A stretch of DNA of 64,000 nucleotides from CAVSVP01 sp963731125 (lineage in GTDB: Bacteria; Pseudomonadota; Gammaproteobacteria; Competibacterales; Competibacteraceae). The notes below the pieces were generated by a model. The model was given only the letters and a program-made list of their open reading frames with translations, did no database searches and was not told the origin of the DNA. The position numbers were made by a program, and so were the translations under genes. The stretch is from NCBI GenBank assembly GCA_963731125.1, contig CAVSVP010000032.1:172480-236479 (forward strand), written 5' to 3'. Positions within the stretch are counted from its first letter, which is position 1. Each line of letters starts with the position of its first letter. Of this stretch, positions 26,826 to 35,962 are shown piece after piece.

Positions 26826-27059
26826 ATGGGCATGTCTAAGATGATTCAGCTACGAAATGTCCCCGACGACCTGCACCGAAAACTCAAGGCACGGGCTGCC
26901 CAGGAAGGGATATCGCTCTCGGATTACCTCCTTGCCGAGATTCAGAAAACCGCTGAGCGACCCACTTTAAGTGAGTTGCGTAAGCGCCTTCATGGACGAA
27001 CTACTGAAAAACCCCAGATACCGCCCGCCGAGGCCATCAGGGCTGAGCGGGAACGGTAG
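26826..27059 (+). CDS. FitA/VapB-type antitoxin
   Basis: A 77-residue protein with an N-terminal ribbon-helix-helix: MIQLRNVPDDLHRKLKARAA then GISLSDYLLAEIQ, typical of FitA-like antitoxins. It should bind operator DNA with the N-terminus and the PIN toxin with its C-terminus, and repress its own operon. The stop overlaps the GTG start of the toxin gene by one base (TAGTG), so the two are translationally coupled. Starts at 26826, 26832 or 26841 are possible; the true one is not certain. It is part of a toxin-antitoxin pair next to a decayed integrase. Confidence 0.88.
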   Translation: MGMSKMIQLRNVPDDLHRKLKARAAQEGISLSDYLLAEIQKTAERPTLSELRKRLHGRTTEKPQIPPAEAIRAERER

Positions 27060-27451
27060 TGATTGTCGTGGATGCCTCAGCGATCCTCGAAGTGCTTTTG
27101 GTTACCCCGGCGGGACAATCTATTGAAGATCGCGTCTTTTCAACGACGGAAACCCTCCTTGCCCCTCACCTCCTCGACCTTGAGGTCGCCCAGGTCCTGC
27201 GCCGTTACTGCGCCAGTGGAGACATGACGCCTGAACGTGGGTATCAGGCATTGAGTGACCTGACTGATTTTCCCATCACTCGCTATCCCCATGATCTATA
27301 TCTGCTCCGAATCTGGGAGTTGCGCCATAACGTCACCGCCTACGATGCTGTCTACATTGCCCTCGCCGAGTCCCTTTCTGCACCTCTCTTAACCCGCGAT
27401 GCCCGGCTTGCCTCAGCCCCAGGGCACCAGGCAAGAATCGAGCTGGTCTGA
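27059..27451 (+). CDS. VapC-type PIN domain toxin
   Basis: A 130-residue PIN domain RNase. The conserved acidic residues are visible: Asp in VVDASAILEVLL (residue 5), Glu in LLDLEVAQVLRR (about residue 43), and Asp in TAYDAVYIALAE and LTRDARLA near the end. PIN toxins of this class cut RNA in a Mg-dependent way and block translation. It uses a GTG start overlapping the antitoxin stop. The gene looks intact, unlike its mobile-element neighbours. Confidence 0.9.
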   Translation: MIVVDASAILEVLLVTPAGQSIEDRVFSTTETLLAPHLLDLEVAQVLRRYCASGDMTPERGYQALSDLTDFPITRYPHDLYLLRIWELRHNVTAYDAVYIALAESLSAPLLTRDARLASAPGHQARIELV

Positions 27452-27480
27452 GTCCCGGAATAGAAAACTGCTGGGTGTAG

Positions 27481-27872
27481 CTGCGTGCACAAGATCAGGA
27501 TCATGTCTTCGTGTATCGTGGAAAACCTATTACCCGGATGCTCAATTCGGCATGGTTCAAAGCGAGGGCCAGGGCGGGACTATCCAAGATCAGAGTGCAT
27601 GATCTAAAGCACACCTTCGGCAGGCGGCTGCACTCGGGGCGGGGGTTTCATTTGAGGATCGCCAAGACCTGCTAGGCCATCGTTCAGGAAGGATAACCCC
27701 TCATTAAAGCGCACCAGAACTGAGGCGCTTACCGGAGGCTGCAAGTCAAGTTTGCGGCGTGGAACGCGGACAACCGAAGTTGGTGGTTTTGCGGCGTCTT
27801 AGCGTAAGCCAGTCCCGCAAATTTCCCGCACCAAAGAAAAAGGCTTATGCCGAAATCAACATTAGCCCTTGA
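27481..27872 (+). pseudogene. Tyrosine recombinase (integrase) remnant
   Basis: The translation DHVFVYRGKPITRMLNSAW then RVHDLKHTFGRRL is the C-terminal catalytic half of a phage-type integrase. A frameshift follows GRRL, and the next frame reads GVSFEDRQDLLGHRSGRITPH, then a TAA exactly where the catalytic Tyr is expected (THY in relatives), then SAPELRRL to a final stop at 27870-27872. The N-terminal domain is missing. It stops 6 bases from the 3' end of tRNA-Phe, a common integration site. It is dead, and marks a former island. Confidence 0.85.
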
Positions 27873-27878
27873 ATTTAA

Positions 27879-27954
27879 TGGTGGCCAGGGGCGGAATCGA
27901 ACCACCGACACGAGGATTTTCAGTCCACTGCTCTACCGACTGAGCTACCTGGCC
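27879..27954 (-). tRNA. tRNA-Phe (GAA)
   Basis: A 76-base cloverleaf on the minus strand. The acceptor stem begins GGCCAGG and pairs with CCTGGCC, CCA is encoded at 27879-27881, the D-arm reads GTAGCTCAG, the anticodon loop is CTGAAAA with GAA, and the T-arm has GGTTCGATTCC. Its 3' end faces the integrase remnant. Confidence 0.97.
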
Positions 27955-28023
27955 CACTTCCATTTAATGTAAAGCGCGTATTAAAGCGATTTCTGAACCC
28001 TAGGTCAAGAGGCCGTGATATCT

Positions 28024-28296
28024 CTACTGATCGGGTGGGACGTAACCCTCAGGAAGTGCGGAACCCTCGCCAAAGAAAAACCGTTCCATTTGCTCCTCTA
28101 GAAACTTACGAGCCTTGGGTTCGACGGGAGTCAAGCGGTATTCGTTGATCAACATGGTTTGCTGCCGCAGCCACTGCTGCCATGCCTCCTTGGAGACATG
28201 TGCATAAATCCGCTTGCCCAACTCTCCCGGATAAGGAGGTCTTTCCAGACCCTCAGCTTCTCTGCCTAGTTTGACGCATTGTACCATACGAGTCAT
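28024..28296 (-). CDS. yggX: Fe(II)-trafficking protein YggX
   Basis: A 90-residue YggX protein, which protects Fe-S proteins from oxidative damage. The N-terminal MVQCVKLGREAEGL carries the conserved Cys, and PYPGELGKRIYAHVSKEAW and NEYRL are typical. It follows mutY by 10 bases on the same strand, the classic mutY-yggX operon; MutY has an Fe-S cluster, which gives the link. The length matches the family. Confidence 0.95.
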   Translation of the reverse strand: MTRMVQCVKLGREAEGLERPPYPGELGKRIYAHVSKEAWQQWLRQQTMLINEYRLTPVEPKARKFLEEQMERFFFGEGSALPEGYVPPDQ

Positions 28297-28306
28297 AGGA
28301 TGTTCC

Positions 28307-29362
28307 TCAGCAATCAGTTGCTAATAGAGATAATAACCGCTTCACTGGAGCGGCAAAGCCGCGTCCATCAAGTTGTCTGGTGTTATACCAAACATAGCGC
28401 TCGCCTTCCATCACACCATGGGTGCGGTTATTCACGGTAATCCGCAAAGGAATGATCTCCAAATGGAAATGACTGAAGGTATGGCGCAGCACTGCCCACG
28501 CCTGAATATCAATGACTATTAAGCCCAGAATATCACGGCACCAGGCTTCTGCATCACTGTCCGGGGAACATTCGGGAAAGCTCCATAGCCCTCCCCAAAC
28601 GCCTGTGGGAGGTCGTTTTTCCAATAATACCTCGCCTTTCAGGGTACGCAGCATCAGCATGCAGGTTTTGCGTAACGGCAGATTCCGCCGGGGTCGTGGT
28701 GTAGGAAACTGGGTTTCACAGCCCTGGGCATGGGCAGCACAATCGTCTTGCAACGGGCATAGCGAACACCGAGGTCGGCCGCGAATGCAAATCAAGGCCC
28801 CCAAATCCATCATTGCCTGGGTGTAATCGGCCACCCGTTGCGAGGGCGTATGCTGCTCGGCCAGTTTCCACAGGCTCGCCAGTACTTCCGCGCGTCCCGG
28901 CCAACCTGCTACAGCGTGAAACCGGGCCAACACACGTTTGACATTACCATCCAAGATCGGATGGCGCTGGTTAACCGCCAGCGCTAGAATCGCTCCGGCC
29001 GTAGAACGGCCGATGCCCGGCAGCTGGCAAAGCGCTGTGATAGCCAACGGCAGTTCACCGTCAAAGTGATCCCGGATCAATACAGCAGACCGATGCAGAT
29101 GACGAGCCCGAGCATAGTAACCTAACCCAGACCATAAATGGAGCACCTCATCCAGTTCTGCATTGGCCAGTGCGGTGACATTGGGAAAGCGCGTGAGAAA
29201 CCGCTCGTAATAGGGAATAACCGTAGTGACCTGGGTCTGCTGGAGCATAATTTCCGAAATCCAGACTCGATACGGTGTCGCCTCGCGCTGCCACGGCAAG
29301 TGCTTACGGCCGTAGCTGTCAAACCAGCGCAATACACGTTGCGTGAATTCAAGGGGGGGCAT
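28307..29362 (-). CDS. mutY: Adenine DNA glycosylase MutY
   Basis: A 351-residue MutY that removes A opposite 8-oxoG. It shows the catalytic Glu in WISEIMLQQTQV, the helix-hairpin-helix LPGIGRSTAGAILALA with the catalytic Asp further on (HPILDGNVKR), the Fe-S loop CIRGRPRCSLCPLQDDC (C-x6-C-x2-C-x5-C), and a C-terminal NUDIX-like domain. I chose the ATG at 29360-29362 (MPPLEFTQRV), where MutY proteins start; a longer frame runs into the palindromic element upstream. It forms an operon with yggX. Confidence 0.95.
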   Translation of the reverse strand: MPPLEFTQRVLRWFDSYGRKHLPWQREATPYRVWISEIMLQQTQVTTVIPYYERFLTRFPNVTALANAELDEVLHLWSGLGYYARARHLHRSAVLIRDHFDGELPLAITALCQLPGIGRSTAGAILALAVNQRHPILDGNVKRVLARFHAVAGWPGRAEVLASLWKLAEQHTPSQRVADYTQAMMDLGALICIRGRPRCSLCPLQDDCAAHAQGCETQFPTPRPRRNLPLRKTCMLMLRTLKGEVLLEKRPPTGVWGGLWSFPECSPDSDAEAWCRDILGLIVIDIQAWAVLRHTFSHFHLEIIPLRITVNNRTHGVMEGERYVWYNTRQLDGRGFAAPVKRLLSLLATDC

Positions 29363-29408
29363 GGGTGTCTTAATCGTTGGCAAACGGCATAGCCTATAGG
29401 TTGTTGCT

Positions 29409-29512
29409 ATCGATCTGGAAGTTATTCTCAAGACACGCTGTCAATACATCCCTATAAGCTCGACTGCGGCATCCTTGCCGCAGACGGTCTTGATAACCGC
29501 TTCCAGATCGAT
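29409..29512. repeat. Palindromic intergenic element, copy 2
   Basis: The outer arms ATCGATCTGGAA (29409) and TTCCAGATCGAT (to 29512) are complementary and the pairing continues inward through TTGATAACC-like sequence. The core has TGCGGCATCCTTGCCGCA and a TACATCCCTATAAGCTCGA box. It is nearly identical to copy 4 at 60335-60442. It lies upstream of mutY and of the divergent epimerase-like gene. Confidence 0.92.
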
Positions 29513-29564
29513 ATGGACAGCTTAAACTCATTGTGATGCTAGACTGAGATAGGAAAAACAACGT

Positions 29565-30431
29565 ATGGCACGTATTCTGATTGCCGGTTGTGGCCAAGTC
29601 GGCACCCTGCTGGGGGTAAAATTGCACCAGGCCGGTCATCTTGTCTGGGGACTGAAGCGTCATGCTACTCCATTGCCTGCCGCCCTTCAGCCGCTTATGG
29701 CGGATCTCACCGATCCGGAAAGTTTAACTCATCTACCGCCAGACTTAGACTCTGTTTTCTACACGGCGGCTCCCGACGGATTCAATGAAATTTCCTATCG
29801 GGCCGTCTATGTCGATGGCGTGGCCAATCTATTAACCGCTTTGCAGCAAATGGGCCAGCATCCCAGACGTATTTTCCTGACTTCCAGCACCTCGGTGTAC
29901 GCTCAACATCAAGGGGAATGGGTGGATGAAAATTCTCCTGCCGAACCATCCTCATTTTCCGGCCGCCTCATCCGGCAAGGCGAAACACTACTGTGGCGGG
30001 GTCCTTATCCAGCCACGATTATCCGCTTCGGCGGTATTTACGGGCCGGGACGCCTCCGGTTACTGGATAGCCTGCGTAAGGGTAACGCGACCTGCGTAGA
30101 ACAACCGCCGGCCTACACTAACCGCATTCATCTTGAAGACTGCGCTGCGGCCTTGCAGTATCTGCTACGGTTGGCTAACCCTGAATCGCTTTATCTGGGG
30201 GTCGATAATGATCCTGCGCCCCAATGCGAGGTGCTGCGCTGGTTAGCGGAACGTCTCGGCGTATCGGGACCGCCGGTGGTTGCCGCTGCAGCAGGTCCCG
30301 AAGCCGCCATGCGGTCCAACAAACGCTGCAGCAACGCCCGTCTGCGGGCAAGCGGATTTTGCTTGCGCTATCCGAGCTACAAAGACGGTTATGGGGCATT
30401 GTTGGCACAGCTTATCCCACAAGGGAAATAG
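29565..30431 (+). CDS. NAD-dependent epimerase/reductase-like (YeeZ family)
   Basis: A 288-residue extended-type SDR protein. The dinucleotide-binding motif is ILIAGCGQVGTLLG at residues 4-17 (a GxGxxG variant), followed by FLTSSTSVYAQHQGEW, with the SDR active-site Tyr, and RFGGIYGPGR. It resembles E. coli YeeZ, a putative sugar-nucleotide epimerase of unknown substrate. The catalytic YxxxK is not clear, as in many atypical SDRs. It ends 12 bases from the convergent FimX-like gene. Confidence 0.85.
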   Translation: MARILIAGCGQVGTLLGVKLHQAGHLVWGLKRHATPLPAALQPLMADLTDPESLTHLPPDLDSVFYTAAPDGFNEISYRAVYVDGVANLLTALQQMGQHPRRIFLTSSTSVYAQHQGEWVDENSPAEPSSFSGRLIRQGETLLWRGPYPATIIRFGGIYGPGRLRLLDSLRKGNATCVEQPPAYTNRIHLEDCAAALQYLLRLANPESLYLGVDNDPAPQCEVLRWLAERLGVSGPPVVAAAAGPEAAMRSNKRCSNARLRASGFCLRYPSYKDGYGALLAQLIPQGK

Positions 30432-30443
30432 CCGGTCAGAACC

Positions 30444-32858
30444 CTAAAGAGCACTGCCTGCAAAGTCGTAGTTCATTTTTTCATGGGGACGTTGCAGAAA
30501 AAAACCCTGTACGTAGTTAATCCCACAAGACCACAACAACGGCAGGATACGGATATCCTCTACGTGGCCTACGATAGTCAGTGCTTGCATACTATTGATT
30601 TGCTCTGCCAGGGTTCGCAATTGCTGTTCCTTAGTTTGATTGCCTACAAGACCTTGAATAAAAGCCATATCAAGTTTGACATAGTCAGGATCCAGATGCT
30701 TGAGCAACCGTAAGGAATCCGTTCCACGCCCGAAGCGATCCAGGCAAAATCCGCACGCCAGGGGCTTAATAGCTTCGAGAAAGCCATTAAGCTCTCGTAA
30801 ATGTTGCGTGGCGGTTGCCTCCGTCACCTGGAAAACCAGCTGCTCGGTTTGCACTTGCACAGTTTGGAGAAGTTCCCGTAACCATGCCAGTAACGATCTA
30901 TCGTGCAAAGTCACCGGTAAGAGCTTAATAAAGAGCGTGGGAGCAGGGGCCACTCCTTGCCAATCTCGTAATAGGCGGACGGCGTGAGTCACCACCCAGC
31001 GATCCAGCAGAGCCCCCAAGGAATGCGCTTGTGTGGCGCTAAATACGGTCTCTGTAAGGAGTTCCTGGCCGATGCTGCTCTGCATGCGTAACAAGACTTC
31101 GTAACGCGCTTGCTGAGTGCCATGCAGACTGACGATAGGCTGGAAGACCAGTCTCATACGCTGCTCTTTGACGGCGTTCTGAATGTCCTCTAGCAAGTGC
31201 TTTTGCTGACGTTCCCCCTCCCGTCGGTCTGCCTCCGCATCCTGATACACATGAATGCGCTCTGCGTTTGCAGTACGCGCCAGACTGCAAGCCACATCGG
31301 CCTGCTGCAACAACGTCAGAAAATCCTGTTCGGCATTCGTGGTGGTACTGATACCGATGCTAGTGTGAAGCAGCAAATCATGGTTACCAACCCGGTAACA
31401 TTCTCCCTCTAAAGTCTCTTTTATCGTGTAGGCCGTGGTCACCAATTGTTCTGTCGGAACATCATGCATCAGTACTGCAAAAGTCGCATCGCCAAAGCGT
31501 GCGATCGAGTATTGCAGAGTCAGCACTTTGCGCAACCGCCCGGCAGCTTGCGCCACCACCTCATCGGCCACTAGCACGTCAGTCGCATCCCGTATGGCAC
31601 GCAGATTGTCCAACGCCAAAAAGATGATGCCAACCGAGCTTACGCTGATCTTTAGCGCCGCAACTTTACGCTCTAGCTGTCCTAAAAAATAGCGGCGATT
31701 ATACAAGCCGCTGACAGTGTCCCTGAAATTCAAGGCACTCAACTTGGCGCGCATAGCGCGGGTCCGATGTAAGCGCTGTCTCAGCAACCAATTGAGGTAA
31801 TCAAAGGCGACGGGTTTTTGCAGTAAATCGACCTGGGCCGGGGATACTTCCCGTTGTGGTAGACAGTCTTGAACAGCTTTGCAGGAAGTCAACAAAATGA
31901 TAGGTAGAGTCTCTACAAAATTATGCTGACTTAAAACCCTTACCAATTCTTCTCCCTTCAGTGCGTTGAGATCCAAATCCACTAACAGCAGATCCGGCTG
32001 AAACCGGTAAAGGGCTTGGATAACCTGCAAAGGCTGGGTTACCACGTGGATAATCAGCCCGCCGGTCTGAACAGCTTGAGCCAGTTTATGTGCTGCAACG
32101 GGAGCCTCGTTGACAATCAACACCCGTTGCTTCTCTTGTGGTAATTGCTGAAAAAACCAGTTTTTCAGCTTCCCCAATAACTCCGGGATCCGCACAGGTT
32201 TCCTGAAGTAGCCGCTGCTTCCCGCACGCACAGCTTCCAAACGAGCCGTCATATCGTCCCGCTCGGCCATCACATACACCGGGGCCTGGAGCTGGTGATA
32301 GTCGCGGAGGTAAGTGCAGATTTCAATACCCGTCAGCGGTTTTCCGGGAAAATCGATATCCACAATGACTGCCACCGGCGCTGGGTTAGAAAGCGCCGCT
32401 TCGGCTGCATCCAAACTGTTAAAATACCGCCCTTGAAAACCGGCGTCTGCTAATTTCAGCAATAACTGCTGGGGACACTCAGCAGCAATCAGTAAGACAA
32501 CTGCCGCGGCTTCGCTTTGCAATGCAGACGCAGCGCCCCCTCCTTCACCGCCGAAGCTTAGCCGATGGCGCAACGCTTCCAATAACATGGTTAAGCGTTC
32601 TTGCGCCCCAGGTCTAGGGAAGCGCTTAACAATGAGGGAATCGTTGATGTGACATCTCAGCTGGGAACCCAACGCCACAAGTTCGCCATCACCACAGTTA
32701 CGCGTGGTCTGGTCTAGCTCCTGAGCCAACCGAGCCAATAGAGCAAAGGATTCTCGACTCCATTTGACATAAACCAGCTTATGCCACAAATCTTCAAGCA
32801 GCTGCAGATTCCTGGCTAGCCTTAGTCGGTGGGACTGACTGGGCTTATCTTGACTCAT
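30444..32858 (-). CDS. FimX-like degenerate GGDEF-EAL protein with two receiver domains
   Basis: An 804-residue protein. An N-terminal helical part (residues 1-110, possibly HPt-like) is followed by two CheY-like receiver domains (about 120-235, with VAVIVDIDFPG, and about 245-365, with DLLLVDLDLNALKG and ILLTS), a GGDEF domain with the degenerate signature ARFGDATFAVL near residue 456, and an EAL domain with YEVLLRM near residue 583 in place of EALLR. These changes suggest that it neither makes nor breaks c-di-GMP but may bind it, as FimX does; FimX controls type IV pilus assembly. FimX normally has one receiver and a PAS domain, so the layout differs. AAGGA lies before the ATG at 32856-32858. 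Confidence 0.82.
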   Translation of the reverse strand: MSQDKPSQSHRLRLARNLQLLEDLWHKLVYVKWSRESFALLARLAQELDQTTRNCGDGELVALGSQLRCHINDSLIVKRFPRPGAQERLTMLLEALRHRLSFGGEGGGAASALQSEAAAVVLLIAAECPQQLLLKLADAGFQGRYFNSLDAAEAALSNPAPVAVIVDIDFPGKPLTGIEICTYLRDYHQLQAPVYVMAERDDMTARLEAVRAGSSGYFRKPVRIPELLGKLKNWFFQQLPQEKQRVLIVNEAPVAAHKLAQAVQTGGLIIHVVTQPLQVIQALYRFQPDLLLVDLDLNALKGEELVRVLSQHNFVETLPIILLTSCKAVQDCLPQREVSPAQVDLLQKPVAFDYLNWLLRQRLHRTRAMRAKLSALNFRDTVSGLYNRRYFLGQLERKVAALKISVSSVGIIFLALDNLRAIRDATDVLVADEVVAQAAGRLRKVLTLQYSIARFGDATFAVLMHDVPTEQLVTTAYTIKETLEGECYRVGNHDLLLHTSIGISTTTNAEQDFLTLLQQADVACSLARTANAERIHVYQDAEADRREGERQQKHLLEDIQNAVKEQRMRLVFQPIVSLHGTQQARYEVLLRMQSSIGQELLTETVFSATQAHSLGALLDRWVVTHAVRLLRDWQGVAPAPTLFIKLLPVTLHDRSLLAWLRELLQTVQVQTEQLVFQVTEATATQHLRELNGFLEAIKPLACGFCLDRFGRGTDSLRLLKHLDPDYVKLDMAFIQGLVGNQTKEQQLRTLAEQINSMQALTIVGHVEDIRILPLLWSCGINYVQGFFLQRPHEKMNYDFAGSAL

Positions 32859-33102
32859 CCATGATACGTCCTTTTTCCTAACCCGAGTAAACTACGAATT
32901 TAGATATCTACCAGTTACCGAATAGGTTTGCAAGCCACAGGTTTAAATCGGTGCTTATGTTGCCGTTAAGTCTCATAACTGTAAAATAGCCAAGTCTTGA
33001 TCCCGCTGCTAACATTTCGTGTTTATCTCAGCACGAAGCTCTTACACGAAGCTATTACAAGAACAAATGTCAATCCATGCTCCATTTGTAGATGAGGAAA
33101 TG

Positions 33103-33729
33103 ATGCGCACTTATATCCTGTTAAAAATCGCCATTGCTGGTGCCTGCTACGTTCTGGTCAGTACCGCACAGGCGGCTGGTGATCCTGAAATAGGCAAGTA
33201 TAAATTCTCAACCTGCTCAGGTTGCCATGGTATCCCAGGCTACACCAACGTTTATCCTACCTATCATGTGCCTAAATTAGGCGGCCAACACGCGGAGTAC
33301 ATTACCCTTGCGCTCAAAGAATATCAGGCGGGGGATCGCCAGCACCCGACGATGCATGCCAACGCCTTCACCCTTAGCGAGCAAGATATGGCTGATATTG
33401 CTGCTTATGTGTCCAGCATCGCCTCCTCTGAGGAACAGCAGGCAGTAAAAGGAAATGTAGTCGCCGGCAAGCAAAAGTCTGCTGCCTGCGCAGCCTGCCA
33501 TGGCGAGGATGGCAATGGCAATAAAGACAATCCTAATCCAACATTTCCTCGCTTAGCGGGTCAGCATGAAGATTACCTGCGCAAAGCGTTACAGGATTAC
33601 AAGAGCGTCAACCGTAAGAACGCTATTATGAACGGGATGGCAGCCCCGCTCAGTGCCCAAGACCAAGCGGATCTAGCCGCCTATTTCGGGAGTCAGGAAA
33701 ATGGTCTAGCGGTGGTCAGAAACGACTGA
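33103..33729 (+). CDS. Di-heme cytochrome c4-like protein
   Basis: A 208-residue exported protein with a signal peptide (MRTYILLKIAIAGACYVLVSTAQA) and two heme-binding motifs, CSGCH and CAACH, in two repeated c-type domains. Each domain has a likely Met ligand (HPTMHANA and IMNGMAAPLS). This is the cytochrome c4 plan: a periplasmic electron carrier that can feed terminal oxidases such as the caa3 oxidase at 54-57 kb. I chose the ATG at 33103-33105, with GAGG 7 bases upstream; an earlier ATG gives a longer N-terminus that does not look like a signal. Confidence 0.9.
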   Translation: MRTYILLKIAIAGACYVLVSTAQAAGDPEIGKYKFSTCSGCHGIPGYTNVYPTYHVPKLGGQHAEYITLALKEYQAGDRQHPTMHANAFTLSEQDMADIAAYVSSIASSEEQQAVKGNVVAGKQKSAACAACHGEDGNGNKDNPNPTFPRLAGQHEDYLRKALQDYKSVNRKNAIMNGMAAPLSAQDQADLAAYFGSQENGLAVVRND

Positions 33730-33844
33730 TCGTAGTGTAAGCAACGCAAGACTGGTTTGCTACCGATGATTAGCAACCGCTGATTTTCCTGTCTTTCCCT
33801 TGATCACCCAGATTGGGTAATGATTGGTTACGCATATCCTTGCA

Positions 33845-33884
33845 CGAAGGCATAGCTATCTTGCTATCGAGAAGCTATCCTTCG
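33845..33884. other. Hairpin in the gap after the cytochrome c gene
   Basis: CGAAGGCATAGCT pairs with AGCTATCCTTCG across a loop of about 15 bases with one bulged base. It lies between the cytochrome c4-like gene and the next gene on the plus strand. No T-tract follows, so a terminator call is weak. The rest of this 247-base gap shows nothing recognisable. Confidence 0.4.
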
Positions 33885-33977
33885 GCTTAAACTTCTCCAA
33901 GCCTGCACTGCAACCAGCATCATTCTCTGCATAGCGGGAAAATTGATGCTGAAAATCCTAGATCTAGGTGTCTAAGC

Positions 33978-34313
33978 ATGGAAAAGAATATTAGCCATCC
34001 AGCCAATGATTGGGACATCCTGCAGATGACCGCCCAAGCGATGGAAATCAGCGAGTATCAAATTTTCGTTGCGGCTTATCTGGACTGGTATGGGAAGAAA
34101 CCTGATTGTCGTCAAGTCGATAGGTTTTTTGGCACCTACCTAAGCCGCGGCGAAATACCTGTTTTTGTGCGCCATTTTACGCGCCATTACCTCAATGAAC
34201 ACCCTGAGTACCTGCGCCTTTACAACGCACAACAGAGAACCCAGCAACAGGCAGAGCGTGTTGCCTTGCTATTGATCATGATTCTAGTGGGACTGGCGTT
34301 ACTGATATTCTAG
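33978..34313 (+). CDS. Small C-terminally anchored protein, unknown
   Basis: A 111-residue protein I do not recognise. A soluble, helical N-terminal part (NDWDILQMTAQAMEISEYQIF) is followed by a hydrophobic C-terminal tail (ALLLIMILVGLALLIF, residues 95-111), so it is probably tail-anchored with the rest in the cytoplasm. The FFGTYLSRGEIPVFVRHFTRHY segment looks conserved in style. It lies between the cytochrome and the BepA-type protease genes. Confidence 0.7.
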   Translation: MEKNISHPANDWDILQMTAQAMEISEYQIFVAAYLDWYGKKPDCRQVDRFFGTYLSRGEIPVFVRHFTRHYLNEHPEYLRLYNAQQRTQQQAERVALLLIMILVGLALLIF

Positions 34314-34419
34314 ACACTCGTGCAAGCCATGTTTACCAAATGCACTCTATAACGGTTTTCGGAACCTTGTTTAACCAGCACCTGTCTAATTGGGTAGATT
34401 TCATCCATCATTACCTGTC

Positions 34420-35868
34420 ATGTGTCGTTATACCTTTATCTTGATTCTGGCGCTAATTAGTGTCACCACTTCGTTTTGTACCTTAGCGCAAGCTATTGTT
34501 TTACCGGATATTGGTGATCCGGCTGGACAGTATCTCAGTAGCAATGAGGAACACCGCCTCGGTGCGGCAGTGTTACAGCGTATTCGCAGGCAAAATCTCA
34601 TAATTGACGACGTCCAACTCAGTGAGTATCTGGCTTCGGTGGGTCAAAGTATTGCCGCTTATGCCCAGAATCAAGGCAGCCCTTTTACGTTTTTCTGGGT
34701 CAACGATTCCAGCATTAATGCCTTTGCTGCTCCGGGAGGGTTTATTGGCATCAATGCAGGGCTCATATTATCCACGCAAAGTGAAGCCGAATTGGCCGGC
34801 GTGGTTGCTCATGAAGTTGCTCATGTGTCCCAGCGTCACATCGCCCGTGGTTTTGCCGATGAACAACGGCTAGGCATTCCGTTTGCGGCTGCTATGTTGG
34901 CTTCGGCGCTATTGGCGGCAACCTCCGACAGCCAGATTGGCCCTGCCGCGATGGCGGGTGCAATGGCGGCTAATGTCCAACACCGAATCAATTTCACGCG
35001 GGCTAACGAACAGGAAGCCGACCGTGTCGGCACGCAGTTGCTACTGCAGTCCGGTTTCGACCCCAATGGCATGGCTAACTTCTTTGCACGCCTGGAGCGT
35101 ACGGCTATGGGTTCTGCTGCCAAAGTACCCGAGCTCCTGCTCACTCACCCCCTTCCGCGCAATCGGGTGGCCGATACCCTAAATCGTTATGGCAATTCCA
35201 ACCAAGGCCGGATCAAAAAAGATACATTAGCCTATTATCTAGCTAAAGCTCGGCTACGAGTATTGACGGACACCGATCACAGGGCGCTGATCCGCAAGTT
35301 TAAAATCGCTTTAAGCAAGAATGATTTTGAAGATGAAACCGCCGAACGTTACGGCTACGCTCTAGCTTTAAAACAAGCCGGCCTCTACGATCAGGCTCAG
35401 CAACAGATAGCTGAATTGCGTAAAGCTCATCCCAATGAACTCGCCTTTCGCATTGAGGAGGCGGAGATTTATTTAGCTAAAGGCGACGAGGCAAAAGCCT
35501 GGCGGCTCTTCGAGACAGCCAAAAACCTCTATTCTGATGATTTCACCCTAGCCATGCACTATGGTCAAGCCTTGGCAGCCCAAGGCAATCCTCGCCAAGC
35601 CATGCGGCTCTTGCAACCTCATCTGCAGCGACGCTCCCAGAATGCCAACCTTTATGCACTGTATGCTCAAGCCGCGCAGCGCGCCGGTGATATTGCGACA
35701 ACTCACGCAACACTGGCTGAATACTATTATTTAAGCGGCGAATTAACCCAGGCTATTGAACAAGCAGAGCTGGGCTTGAAGAAGTCGGGCGCCACGACTT
35801 ATCAGAAAGCACAACTGCGTGCTCGGCTGCGCCAGTTTCGAGAAGAGGAAAAATTAGCATCCCGCTGA
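34420..35868 (+). CDS. bepA: M48 metalloprotease, BepA/YfgC-like
   Basis: A 482-residue periplasmic protease and chaperone for outer-membrane proteins. A signal peptide (MCRYTFILILALISVTTSFC ending in AQA) is followed by the M48 domain with FAAPGGFIGINAGLI, the zinc motif HEVAHVSQRH near residue 131, and the third ligand region ANEQEADRVGTQLL. The C-terminal half (about 290-480) holds TPR repeats, as in E. coli BepA, which trims LptD and interacts with BamA. I chose the ATG at 34420-34422, which gives a clean signal peptide, rather than a TTG 30 bases upstream. Confidence 0.92.
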   Translation: MCRYTFILILALISVTTSFCTLAQAIVLPDIGDPAGQYLSSNEEHRLGAAVLQRIRRQNLIIDDVQLSEYLASVGQSIAAYAQNQGSPFTFFWVNDSSINAFAAPGGFIGINAGLILSTQSEAELAGVVAHEVAHVSQRHIARGFADEQRLGIPFAAAMLASALLAATSDSQIGPAAMAGAMAANVQHRINFTRANEQEADRVGTQLLLQSGFDPNGMANFFARLERTAMGSAAKVPELLLTHPLPRNRVADTLNRYGNSNQGRIKKDTLAYYLAKARLRVLTDTDHRALIRKFKIALSKNDFEDETAERYGYALALKQAGLYDQAQQQIAELRKAHPNELAFRIEEAEIYLAKGDEAKAWRLFETAKNLYSDDFTLAMHYGQALAAQGNPRQAMRLLQPHLQRRSQNANLYALYAQAAQRAGDIATTHATLAEYYYLSGELTQAIEQAELGLKKSGATTYQKAQLRARLRQFREEEKLASR

Positions 35869-35962
35869 CATTGAGCACTCACTCGTGCACGGCTTGCATG
35901 GAAAAATGACAACGCCGGCAGAAAACCCACAATAGCCTATATAAAAAAGCCACTATATCCTC

